Below are positions 38,471 through 48,086 of a stretch of 64,000 nt of DNA, piece after piece. The stretch comes from Trichomonas vaginalis G3. Its lineage: Eukaryota > Parabasalia > Trichomonadida > Trichomonadidae. The notes under the pieces were generated by a model. That model saw nothing but the letters and a program-made list of their open reading frames with translations. It did not search any database and was not told the DNA's origin. The number at the start of each line of letters is the position of its first letter. Within the stretch, counting starts at the first letter, position 1. The stretch covers positions 6,262,001-6,326,000 of the forward strand of contig NC_067203.1 of the NCBI RefSeq assembly GCF_026262505.1. The letters are read 5' to 3'. The position numbers and the translations under genes were made by a program.

Positions 38471-39110
38471 CTATAAGCAGGAAGTTATGTGGTCACTATA
38501 TTAAAATTATTTAAATATTTCATATAGTTATCAAACAATAAAAATTAATATACTCATTATTATTACTTCTGTAATTGATACGACATGTTGTATTTGATTT
38601 GTTTCAAGAAATACAAAATAATAAGTTGGTTAATCAGAATCACATTCTTGTTTTTATTCGTAGAAACTAAAATTCAATGAAAAAAATATCAGTCTTTTAT
38701 TGTAGAAAAGTACACCGTTCTATTGTAATGATTTTTCAATCAAATCATTATTTATAAATTTGTGATTTGATCAGAGTATTAGATGGAAACTTTTAATTCA
38801 GAAAGCAAATTACTTCGAAACAAAAGCAAACTTATATAGAGATTTGGATGAATTCTTTTAAAGTTAATCAAATATATCTCAAAACAAGAAAAAGTCGGGC
38901 TCGGTTACAATAAAAAGCCAAAAGGTAAATGAGAATTTTTAATTGCAAATACGTAATTGGTTTCAAAACATCTTATAAAAATTGATAAATCAAAGAAAAA
39001 AAACTAAATTGCTATAAAGGCAGAAATGATGAATGTATCTTGTAAGTTTGTTATTTCAAACTAATATACTGTTTGAATATAAAATAAATGAAAAAAAAAA
39101 TCTTGAGTTT
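38471..39110. other. AT-rich intergenic stretch
   Basis: No gene or RNA recognised between the helicase relic and the structured segment at 39.1 kb. Confidence 0.4.
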
Positions 39111-39117
39111 GTAAATG

Positions 39118-39265
39118 ATTTGTTGGAAGGTAGAAAGAGGCTACGCACTATGCTTGACCCATGCAGCCAACCAATGTATTTGTCCCGTACAGAAGTAAGA
39201 TGAGACCGCTCATCTTCCAGGGAAGGGACAGAAATGTCAGACCAAAAGTCACCTTTTCATGTCAA
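39118..39265. ncRNA. Candidate structured non-coding RNA
   Basis: A sharply delimited GC-richer island in very AT-rich sequence, without an open frame. It contains an 8-bp perfect hairpin (AAGATGAG, loop ACCG, CTCATCTT, about 39199-39218). An outer stem TGTCCC/GGGACA brackets it, and a second pairing region upstream includes GGCTACGCACTATGC and ATGCAGCC. On the plus strand GAAAGAGG and ACAGAAA occur in the order of the conserved regions of RNase MRP/P RNAs, which is only suggestive. Strand, ends and family are uncertain. A long AT-rich spacer with no gene on either side fits an independent RNA gene. Confidence 0.4.
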
Positions 39266-39838
39266 AAATCGTAAATGTTTAAATTTGATTTGATGTGTAT
39301 TGATATATAGAATTTTGTAGGGTAATCGAAAACTAACAGAATAATACCAAGTTACTCAATATTGGTATGATTTTTATAGAATCTAAATATTTCTCAAGAG
39401 TATGATACTTCTTAAGCACTATGGTTAAAATTTTGATCATGTTTCTCAGTATATCTTATGCTTTATATGCTCTCATTTTTGTTAGGTGTTATTCTGTTTC
39501 TAGAAAATAATATCGTAACTCTTGGAAGCAATGCCAATGTAAGTCAATAGATAAATATGTATAAGGTTAAACTTTTTATTGATATTCTCATTTAAATAAA
39601 GAAAAAAATTGTGAAGTTTTTTAAGTTTTGGCTCAATTTTGATTTTATTGTTCAATAATTAATGTAAGAAATACATTTTTACGCTCCGAAGAATGGTACA
39701 TGTAGTTAATTCGAATACAAAATCAAAAATAAGCGTATAAGTCAAATTTATAACAAGAAATAATAATAAATACAATCGCATAAAATATCCAATCATTCTT
39801 ATTAGAATAATTATTAAATCAAAATTATCATATAAAAA
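39266..39838. other. AT-rich intergenic stretch
   Basis: Nothing recognised. Confidence 0.4.
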
Positions 39839-40411
39839 CTAGCATGAGCAGTCTGAATTTCCTTTATTTTTGTTGTCTGTTACTTTGATGTTATATGATG
39901 CTGCTTCTTGAATTGTTGAATCTAAAATTGTTGATGCTATTTCATGAAATAGTTCATTAATACCTTCACCACTAAGAGCCGAAGTATATGCTAGTTTTGC
40001 ATTATGATCTGTAATCCATACTTCTACATCCTCTAGGTTAATTTGATCTTTGAATAAATCATATTTATTTCCAACTAATATTATTGGGCAATCCGGAGTA
40101 GAATGTGCTCGAATTAATTTATACCATTCATCTACGTTCGTAAATGTGACATTGTTTGAAACATCGAACATTAATACTGCAAGTGATACATTTCTGAGAT
40201 ATGTAAGAACAATAGATCGATAAGCTTCTTGTCCAGCTGTATCCCAGACTTCTAGGGGAACATTTTGGTTATCAACGCGTACTGAAATAGATGCATTATC
40301 CATAACAAGAGTTGGTTTTGTTACGTTATCAAACTTTCCGCAAATATATCTTTGGATAACTTTAGTTTTACCTACGCCTGCATCTCCAAGAAAGATAACT
40401 TTGTTTGGCAT
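39839..40411 (-). CDS. Rab-family small GTPase (190 aa)
   Basis: Complete Rab-type GTPase: GDAGVGKTKV (P-loop, near residue 9), a switch I region with KPTLVMDNASISV, WDTAGQEAYRSI (switch II), VGNKYDLF (NKxD) and YTSALSGEG (SA motif). The C-terminus is CSC, the CxC geranylgeranylation type. It should cycle between membrane and cytosol and direct vesicle traffic. The switch I sequence is unusual, so the subfamily is unclear; T. vaginalis is known for a very large Rab set. An initiator (minus-strand TCATT, 40423-40427) lies 13 bases before the ATG. Confidence 0.93.
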   Translation of the reverse strand: MPNKVIFLGDAGVGKTKVIQRYICGKFDNVTKPTLVMDNASISVRVDNQNVPLEVWDTAGQEAYRSIVLTYLRNVSLAVLMFDVSNNVTFTNVDEWYKLIRAHSTPDCPIILVGNKYDLFKDQINLEDVEVWITDHNAKLAYTSALSGEGINELFHEIASTILDSTIQEAASYNIKVTDNKNKGNSDCSC

Positions 40412-40422
40412 TTTTCTTGTAG

Positions 40423-40427
40423 AATGA
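40423..40427 (-). promoter_or_regulatory. Initiator of the Rab gene (TCATT)
   Basis: TCATT on the minus strand 13 bases before the ATG at 40411. Confidence 0.55.
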
Positions 40428-40554
40428 AAAATTGTAAAGTTCTCAAAATATAAAATTTTTCATTGATCAAAATTTTCATTTCTTTACCATTTGAAAGAAC
40501 AAAACAATTCACTTAATACTTAATTTCCTTTATCTATATTACATTAAACACGCA

Positions 40555-41000
40555 GCTTTCTTAAGAACTTCGGATGTTTCTTTATAAATATTTTTGATGA
40601 AAGATGAAGTTCTCCTGTTTCTTTACTATTATGAAGCGCTGCAAAATGAAGAGCAGTTTTTCCATAATTATCTTTTTAATTGATATTTATAGCATATGAA
40701 AGGGAATATTCACAAAGTGATTGGATATTAAAAAATGATAAATTAATAAAGCATTTGTTAGCATCATTAGTTTGATCTAAATGAGTATGCGGATATATCT
40801 TGTGAATATAAATTAATTTTAAGCATTTGATCTTCATCAAAGCCTTCTCTTCCTGTAAATGAAATGAATTTTTCTAAGTCATTATACATAATTGCGCTGT
40901 AAATTGTATTTTCGATATGAATATCGAGATTTTCTGAATCATGAGAAACCTGCATAACTAAAGCAAGAGCTTTTTTCTTAAGTTTAAAAAAAAAATACAC
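40555..41000 (-). pseudogene. Decayed ankyrin-family gene
   Basis: The minus strand carries broken pieces of the same family as the gene at 36716. One is an N-terminal-domain segment (IENTIYSAIMYNDLEKFISF, then REGFDEDQ). After a large internal loss come NKCFINLSFFNIQSLCEYSL and GKTALHFAALHNSKET. Frame changes, a stop (reading NIN then stop) and a deletion of the middle are evident. The N-terminal piece is the part missing from the 36716 copy, but the sequences are too different to be two halves of one gene. Confidence 0.75.
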
Positions 41001-41927
41001 TGTATCATTATTTGAATTGGTATTGATGAAATTGAATGATGTTTTGTTTATAAGATTTGAGTTTACATTTTTACATGCAGCTGCATAATATGTGAAAATA
41101 GTTAGTTATTAACAGGTGAAATAAAGCAATAATTAATATTGCATTAAATACATCATAACATGTAGGTTATATAGCACTTGTTGTTTGTTCATGAAATCTC
41201 TGTCATTACAAGTTCTAATCAAATTATTTTTTATAAAATTACATTATTATTTTTTCATCCTATACCTATATTTCATTCATCATTCCATATGATACAATTG
41301 CCTATTATTAGTAAAGATAATTAGGGAAAAAGGAATAAGATTTGTATCATTTTAAGGTGCTGAGATGCTCACTAGATTTCCGGTCAAACTATTGTATAAT
41401 TAAAATTCTTGATCAAGATAGTTATATATTTGCCAACTATCATTACAATTACCTTTGAAATTCACTAGAAGAAAAAAATCAATTCCAGATATGTGGAAAA
41501 CAATGATCACAAAGAAATTGGATATAATTTATGAATTTTGATTAAGTTAATCAATATGAAATAACACAATTACAATACCAAAGTCGAAATCAATATGAGA
41601 TTCATCAATAAGCTTATTATATTTAAAAAAATTGAATTTAGGCATAAATATGATTAAAATCCCTGAACGAAAACTATCAAAATTAGATCATAAAATATAT
41701 AAATATGGGATGCTGATTTATTGTAGATATTAGTAACATTCTTAATATATATGTATATATATACTATTTAAAAACAAATCTATTAATTGTTAATTGCATG
41801 AGGGATAATCTCGTATTTGGCGCATTTGTTGTTAACTTAAATAAAATAAAGTTCTATTCGCAAAAACAAGAAATGTTAAGTAATGGCATTATTTGGTATG
41901 ACTAAAAAGCAATGATATGAATCTATG
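41001..41927. other. AT-rich intergenic stretch
   Basis: No gene or structured RNA recognised. Confidence 0.4.
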
Positions 41928-42209
41928 TTAATTCTTGAATTCGAATGGTCGTCGACAAATTGGACATGTACCTGTTGATCCAGGTCTGTATATCCATTTT
42001 TCAATACATTGCAAATGAAATGCATGACCGCATCGTCCTAAAACAATTGGGGAGTCATCTCCAGGAAATTTAATTCCAGGAGCAGCCATTTCAAATTCTG
42101 TGTTACAAATGCTGCACCCATTTTCTTCAGCAACATCCCATTTCCATGAAGCAACGCATTTCCATGACTTAATATGAACTCTAGGATGTGTAGGGGCTTC
42201 TGAAGTCAT
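41928..42209 (-). CDS. APC11: Anaphase-promoting complex subunit 11, RING-H2 (93 aa)
   Basis: The protein follows APC11 closely: VHIKSWKCVASWKWDVAEEN (the strand that pairs with the cullin-like subunit), CSICNTEFE (first RING cysteines), PGDDSPIVLGRCGHAFHLQC and IEKWI, then CPICRRPFEFKN. APC11 is the RING subunit that recruits E2 enzymes to the APC/C ubiquitin ligase. The PGDD segment and the C-terminal FEFKN are typical of APC11 rather than RBX1. The extra cysteines that bind a third zinc in animal and yeast APC11 (CCxxC before PGDD) are replaced here by MAAPGIKF, so only the two standard RING zinc sites look complete. Confidence 0.88.
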   Translation of the reverse strand: MTSEAPTHPRVHIKSWKCVASWKWDVAEENGCSICNTEFEMAAPGIKFPGDDSPIVLGRCGHAFHLQCIEKWIYRPGSTGTCPICRRPFEFKN

Positions 42210-42591
42210 TATTTTTAAACGTGCATTTGATTCAAAAGTCAGTTACTTTTATTGCTGAATATCATTATACTAAAAAATTTAAAAGCCATAATTTCTTTGA
42301 AATTTGCGTGTTACGCCAATTTTTTCTTCAATTTCAAAAAATAGCTACATTAATTTTTAATTTAACAGTTCAAATTCATGTTCTTTATTCTATAACTAAG
42401 TAATTTATTGGCCCTATGCAGCGAAAGCAAAGAAACTCAAAAAAATGTTAAAAATCTTATCAGATAATTTCTTTATATTCAAGCTAGTAATTTATTTTCT
42501 ATGCACATGATTGAAGTCTTTTATGTTGTCTATATTAAATAGACTTGATATCTTGTATTCATCGAAAAACGAATTAATAAACGTTATTATA

Positions 42592-42903
42592 ATGAAAAAC
42601 CAATCTCAATTCACAACATCTCTTCCGAATCTTGAGACAAATTATGAAGCTTTGTATAAAGAAGAAGCAAAGAAATTTTGGGAACTTCAGAAAGTTCAGC
42701 AAACAGCAGAAGAAAAAGAATTTGAGGAATTATGTCACAAACTCGAGCAAATGTCAAGAAACTATCGCGACGAGATTGATAAGGTAGCTGAAGAAAATCA
42801 GCAATTACAATTGCAATATAAAGATATTCCCTCATATAAAAGAAAATTAGAAGAAATGGAAATAGAAGAACAGAATTTAATTCGGATCAAATCTAACTTT
42901 TAG
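42592..42903 (+). CDS. Short coiled-coil protein, unknown (103 aa)
   Basis: The ATG at 42592 (MKNQSQFTTSLPNLETNYEA) is preferred over upstream frame extension that lacks a good start. From about residue 20 the protein is a continuous charged helix with heptads (EEAKKFWELQKVQQTAEEKE; CHKLEQMSRNYRDEIDKVAE; KRKLEEMEIEEQNLIRI). No family signature. Short coiled coils of this type occur in kinetochore, cytoskeletal and tethering complexes, so function cannot be inferred. It is divergent from APC11 across a 382-bp spacer. Confidence 0.6.
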   Translation: MKNQSQFTTSLPNLETNYEALYKEEAKKFWELQKVQQTAEEKEFEELCHKLEQMSRNYRDEIDKVAEENQQLQLQYKDIPSYKRKLEEMEIEEQNLIRIKSNF

Positions 42904-43477
42904 AGCTTTGATTGAACCCAATTTACTCTCCAAAACAAATTTCATATCAAAAAAATACCAGAACAGCAATGCGTTATTAAAAATTGTTTTATCATCACAA
43001 TTACTTAATACTAATATGTCATGAATTCATATTTTACTGAATTCAAATTAACCATATCAAATCATGCCGTATAGTTCTGTGAGAATGTTGAACAATCCAC
43101 AGGATTTGTAAAGTAATAAACATGGTTGTTTTCTTATGTCCATAGTCATAACTTTTTTTTACAATATATTCAAAATGATTGTTATTTGCAATACATTTTA
43201 CATTTTAAACGATTTTCTGAATCCAAACGACATTTCGATTTATTAAAATTATTGGTTTTTATTAATTATTACCAATATTATTATTTTTAAATTTTTGACT
43301 TTGCGATTCCTCAAAAACTGATAATGAATTATTAGACAAGATGTATTTTAGAATGAATTTCACGTTTATATTTAACTTGATTCAATGATTTTTTGGAGAG
43401 AATTTGATTATTAGCAAAAATATTGAAGAATTTTAAGTTTTAAAAGTGAAGATCCTCCCAAAAAATGACATTTTTAA
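42904..43477. other. AT-rich intergenic stretch
   Basis: Nothing recognised. Confidence 0.4.
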
Positions 43478-44656
43478 ATGAATTACCCAGACAGGCTCCA
43501 AGAAATCCTTGTTGAAAGAATTGCTATGAACGATTCTGAGAAGCTCCGAAAGGCCATTGAAGCAAATCAGAAATTCCTTACTGTTGATTATTATAATTTG
43601 CGGCCTAATCAATCTCAAAAAGATACAATACAAGATTTAGTGCTCTTAAATGTTCCAACACAACAGCTAACATTACTTCATGTTGCAGCTTACTACGATT
43701 CCCTCGAATGTATTATTGCTTTGATCGAACTTGGACTTGATGTTGATGTTAAAACTCGCGATGGATATACACCATTGATGTATGCTTGTGCTTCTGGTTC
43801 ATATGAATCAGCTCTTTATTTACTTGAAAATAAAGCAGATTTTAAGTTACTACCGAACGAAAGACTTCACAGCTGTCTCTACCTTGCCGTATCTCCAGAA
43901 GGTCCAGAAATTCTTAAGCTCTTATTCGAGTACGGAGCAGAATATCCGAAAGAAATCCTCAAAGAATCACCTATAGCAAGAGCAATTAAAACGAAAAGCA
44001 TGAGCTGCTTACTCATATTACTTAATCACGCTTACAAGACTTCTACATATTTAGATGGAGATTTATCTCCTCTTATGCAAGCCATTGCTAACTATGTAGA
44101 CGATTCTATTGAGCCATTACTCGAATTTAATGGCGATCCCAACTTTGTAAACTCAAAAGGCAATACTGCTCTTTTATTAGCAATAAGAAGAAATTCTTTG
44201 CCAATTGTACAGACTTTGGTTAAACACGGTGCATCAGTTGACTGCAGAGAATTCCAAAGTGGTTCAACACCTGTTCATTTAGCTTGTGATAAAGGAAATC
44301 TTGAAATGTTAAAGTTTTTGGTCGATAGCGGAGCAAACATCTTTGCTTTGGATGCCAAGAACAGACCAGCAACATTCAACACAATAAACGCTCCAAGTCC
44401 CGAACTTGTTGTCCAATTACTGGAATATCTTACTGAAAAAGGTTTGGACCTGAACGCACGTGATAAAGATGGAACAACACTCCTTCTGGAGCTGATGCCT
44501 GACTCAAAACGAGCTCTGCCTCCAGTTATTGAATTTTTGTTATCCAACGGAGCAAAAGCAGATATAAAGAACGAGCATGGAAAGACAGCCTTAGATTTGG
44601 CAAAAGCATTTAAGGATCCTCAAATTATTGAATTGTTTAAGAAATATTCCAAATAA
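43478..44656 (+). CDS. Ankyrin-repeat protein, diverged type (392 aa)
   Basis: MNYPDRLQEILVERIAMNDS onward. About ten ankyrin repeats fill the protein from residue 65 (LTLLHVAAYYDSLECIIALI; DGYTPLMYACASGSYESALY; GNTALLLAIRRNSLPIVQTL; GSTPVHLACDKGNLEMLKFL; GKTALDLAKAFKDPQIIELF). Unlike the 36716 gene, the repeats are individually diverged and lack the HGANINEKDKD consensus, so this is an older single gene rather than a member of the recently amplified family. Binding partner unknown. The frame is complete with a clear start and stop. Confidence 0.88.
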   Translation: MNYPDRLQEILVERIAMNDSEKLRKAIEANQKFLTVDYYNLRPNQSQKDTIQDLVLLNVPTQQLTLLHVAAYYDSLECIIALIELGLDVDVKTRDGYTPLMYACASGSYESALYLLENKADFKLLPNERLHSCLYLAVSPEGPEILKLLFEYGAEYPKEILKESPIARAIKTKSMSCLLILLNHAYKTSTYLDGDLSPLMQAIANYVDDSIEPLLEFNGDPNFVNSKGNTALLLAIRRNSLPIVQTLVKHGASVDCREFQSGSTPVHLACDKGNLEMLKFLVDSGANIFALDAKNRPATFNTINAPSPELVVQLLEYLTEKGLDLNARDKDGTTLLLELMPDSKRALPPVIEFLLSNGAKADIKNEHGKTALDLAKAFKDPQIIELFKKYSK

Positions 44657-45079
44657 TTTTTTCGAAATCTAAGATATTGTTTTTTATGCCTACTAAAATA
44701 TATTATATACTAACTTTTTTCATTGATCTAATTTTGTTTTAATCCCAAATCAAAATTTAAAAAAAAATCAAAAAAATTATTAATTAAGCTAATCACAACG
44801 CATAATATTGTTTTATTACATCCTTGTCATGAATACTATTACTCATACAGCCCATGAATTTCAATATATTAAAATCAAATTGAATCTTTATTCAGAAAAA
44901 GAACAAAAATAAAATCTTCAATAATCACTGATAATATATATTGCATGATCAAAAATCTTGAAACTGTCCTACGAAAATCGGCTGGTCTAAAATGTCGAAA
45001 ATAAATTGAATGAGTGCCAATTTAGGTCCCAAAAATTCCAATTAGCAAATTGAATTTATGGCGGGCTTTTGATTTCAGT
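44657..45079. other. Spacer upstream of histone H2A
   Basis: AT-rich, no gene. A divergent H2B partner, common for histone genes, is not present here. Confidence 0.5.
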
Positions 45080-45084
45080 TCATT
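45080..45084 (+). promoter_or_regulatory. Initiator of the histone H2A gene (TCATT)
   Basis: TCATT with its A at 45082, 11 bases before the ATG at 45093; the classical Trichomonas arrangement. Confidence 0.65.
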
Positions 45085-45092
45085 AGTTGATA

Positions 45093-45512
45093 ATGCCAGC
45101 CAAGAAAGGTGTTAAGAAGACAGCAACAAAGACAGCCGTTGATGGTGAACGCCAACATCCAAAGACACGTTCATCCCGTGCCGGTCTTCAGTTCCCAGTC
45201 GGTCGTCTTCACAGATTCCTCCGTGAAGGCCGTTATGGTGAGCGTGTCGGTGCTGGTGCTCCAGTCTTCATGGCCGCTGTTCTTGAGTATCTTACTGTCG
45301 AAGTTCTCGAACTTGCCGGTAACGCTGCTCGTGATAACAAGAAGACACGTATTTCCCCACGCCACATCATGCTCGCTGTTCGTAACGATGAAGAATTGAA
45401 CCAGCTCCTCTCCAACATTACAATCGCCTCTGCAGGTGTTGTTCCACACATCCATAAGGTCCTCCTCGGCAATCCAAAGAAGGGAAAGGATGCTTCCCAG
45501 ACACAGGAGTAA
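45093..45512 (+). CDS. H2A: Histone H2A (139 aa)
   Basis: The ATG at 45093 ([20 protein letters not shown]) is chosen over two extra in-frame codons upstream. The histone fold is well conserved: [40 protein letters not shown], then [20 protein letters not shown] and NDEELNQLL. It dimerises with H2B in nucleosomes. The C-terminus ends [11 protein letters not shown], with SQ and TQ close to the end as in H2A.X-type tails that are phosphorylated at DNA breaks, although the terminal residues differ from the usual SQE plus hydrophobic residue. C-ending codons are frequent, as expected for a highly expressed gene. It ends in TAAA. Confidence 0.96.
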   Translation: MPAKKGVKKTATKTAVDGERQHPKTRSSRAGLQFPVGRLHRFLREGRYGERVGAGAPVFMAAVLEYLTVEVLELAGNAARDNKKTRISPRHIMLAVRNDEELNQLLSNITIASAGVVPHIHKVLLGNPKKGKDASQTQE

Positions 45513-46106
45513 ACTATTCCATGTTCCTTTTTCAAAAATACAAATATTTATTACGAGTCGTCAAATACATATATATTCTTCATGATTTTGTCGTTATATT
45601 TTTGAATAACTTGATATTCTGGTTACGCTCACTTATTGTAGCTCACCAACGTATATGAAATCGCATTATACAGATCCTATATGTTATATTTTATCTTCAG
45701 AATGTTTAGTATCCTATTTTATATTGATATTTTATCAAAATTTTACCTCTACCATGCATCTATCGACTCACATCGTTTTATATATTAACCAAATCTTGAA
45801 GAATTGAAAAGATTGATAGGCTTATTTACTTATTTGGGATGTGCCATTAATGACCGTGTGTGATTTACTTTTCAATTTATTAGACGAGATTTCATATCAA
45901 TTCAATTGTGACTTTTGAGTGAAAAAAACGATAAGGAAATAAAGTTAGAAGATCAGACTCATTTGTTTATATTGATTTTTTTTCTGACTACTATTTTGAG
46001 AAGAAAAATTTTTGAACAAAAAGAGAAGGAATGATTCAATAAAATAGATATTTCTAATAAAATTTAAGTGGAAAAAAATTGAATTTTAATTGAAAAAATT
46101 AAAGCA
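45513..46106. other. AT-rich intergenic stretch
   Basis: Nothing recognised. Confidence 0.4.
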
Positions 46107-47224
46107 ATGAGTAGCAGAGGCATAGCTTGTGTTCCCTATGCTGATTGGATGGAAGATTCCGATGACATAGGGGACGATGATTCCGATGAATTCACCGGAT
46201 GTTGCTATTCATATAAATATTCTGGGAAATATTCTAAGTATCGCAAAAATGGGGAAGTAAAATACAGAAGGGAGATTCCGATCGAAGCGATTAAGTCTCA
46301 GTATATGTCAGAAAACGATCCTCGAACGAAATTTGATCCAGATGGTAATCCTTGTCGTTTTATAAAATTTGAAGATCTTATTAAGAATAAATACGAACTT
46401 GGAAAGCTGTTTTTGAAGGATCAGAAGGGAATAAATACATTAATGCCCCATGAAACTAAACCTGAAAACTTTTTATCTCTTTTGAATATTGAGAGCGAAG
46501 TAATCAAGTTTACTAATAGTGAAATAGCGGAAATGACCGACGAACAACTTCACGGAGAGCTCGATAGGGTCAATAAAGAGCTAGAAATACAAATGGATTT
46601 CGAAGGATTGAATAACGACTTTGTTGTCATTCCTCCATACGATGAACGCATAGAGAACAGTATATCTATACGCGCTGATATTACTATGTTTGATTGGAAG
46701 GCTCTTGGCTCGAGATGTAAATTCGATGTAATAATTATGGATCCTCCGTGGATGATTCAGCCGGGACAAGTCACAAGAGGTGTCAGCTTGGATTATAATC
46801 TACTTGAAGCCGCGAGAATTGAGAAAATGCCCTTAAAATTGGTTCAAGACAACGGATACTGCTTAATGTGGGTGGTCGCGTCGATGCTGTCTACTGGTAT
46901 TAAGATGATGAAGACATGGGGATACAGTATTGTCTCTTTCGGGAACTGGGTAAAAATATCTAAATTTGGAAGGTATTCTCCATCGAATGGATACTTCCTG
47001 CAGCATTGTAAGGAGACATTTATCATCGGCGTAAAGGGAAAACCCATCGATGGAGCGAATCTCGACGCATATTCGGATATTATCTTGTCGGAAAGAGCCA
47101 GAAGCCTGAGAAGCTGTATGAGATCTTGGAGAAAATGTTTCCTGGAAGAATGTACTTGGAAATTTTTGCTCGAGCTCATAATCTGAGAGAAGGATGGGTT
47201 AGTTTGGGATTGGAGGTCCCGTAA
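46107..47224 (+). CDS. MT-A70 family adenine N6-methyltransferase, with an apparent frameshift near the 3' end
   Basis: Start ATG 46107 (MSSRGIACVPYADWMEDSDD). The catalytic domain is readable: KFDVIIMDPPWMIQPGQ carries the DPPW motif that binds SAM and the adenine, followed by GYCLMWVVASMLSTGIKMMK and NGYFLQHCKETFIIGVKG. The open frame from 46107 ends at 47186 with an atypical tail. The family's normal C-terminus (KPEKLYEILEKMFPGRMYLE, then FARAHNLREGWVSLG) is encoded in another frame from about 47100 to the stop at 47222-47224. The change lies near 47090-47105 and may be a real lesion or a sequence error. MT-A70 enzymes methylate adenine in mRNA (METTL3-type) or DNA (METTL4-type); this one keeps DPPW, but the acidic N-terminus fits neither closely. 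T. vaginalis DNA is reported to be rich in 6-methyladenine. Confidence 0.85.
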
Positions 47225-48086
47225 TGTGTAAAACTATCGATAGAGTTAGTGGTTATATCTGTATCTTGTGTCGAATAAATGTTTTTCTATAAAATTTGAT
47301 TCTTTTTTGTTGTCGTTGATTTTCTGTAAAAATAATATTTGGATTGTCATATTCGTGGATTAGGGTGTATGTTCTTTTGCATAAAATTGTGGTATATGCT
47401 ATATAAAATCAAAAATAAAGTAAAATGGCTGAATTGTCCGTTCAAAGAAAAGCTGAACGGGGGGATAAGCTACATATCGTGAGGTAATTTAAGTTCTAGG
47501 CTCGGATATTGAATTTAAGCAACTAAGAACTAAAATGAAACTTAAATCGCCGAATTTTTAAAAAACATCTGATTTCAGATGAGGAATCTAATAAACTCTC
47601 GAATGCAAGATTGGTTCCAAGGTCAGACCTTGTATTCGGTTGAAAAATAAAATTGGAGTAAAAGAATTTTTGAATTAAAACCTCTTCTAGAGGATTCATG
47701 TTGTACTTTTATCTTATACAATTGCAGAACTAATGCCTGCATGACCGCTTGATGACGAATGATTCATTCACATTCAAAACGGTCATTCGTCAAAATAAAA
47801 ATCTATTCAAAAAAAATTTTTTTTTTGTGAGAATATTGAATTAATTTACTCGTCTTTTTTCATGTTAAAAATATGGACCTTCATTTAACAATCCGAAAAT
47901 TTTGCTAGGCAACTGAAATAAAAAGTTGTAATTCCTCCTGAAATAAGTTGTAAGTCTTTGTGCATCTCTATGAACTATCATAAATTAGCTCTCCCTGTAC
48001 CTTTAATCATTCCTTAGTAGGGATCCAATACAAAGTTCCTTTGGTTGCCATTCCAATGTTTTTTTTTCTTTTTTTTTTTGCAAAAA
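47225..48086. other. Intergenic stretch with small inverted repeats
   Basis: No gene. A 10-bp inverted repeat (TGACGAATGA at 47753-47762, TCATTCGTCA at 47783-47792) and a short hairpin near 47438 (CCGTTCA and TGAACGG) are present. A long T run precedes the next gene. Confidence 0.4.

Noticed and set aside
47424-47486. 20-codon frame MAELSVQRKAERGDKL as a first exon
   Set aside because: No Trichomonas-type intron boundaries or branch/acceptor motif (ACTAACACACAG) follow, and no continuation was found.
47753-47792. 10-bp inverted repeat as a terminator or mobile element end
   Set aside because: Too short in AT-rich sequence to support a function, with no flanking gene end close by.
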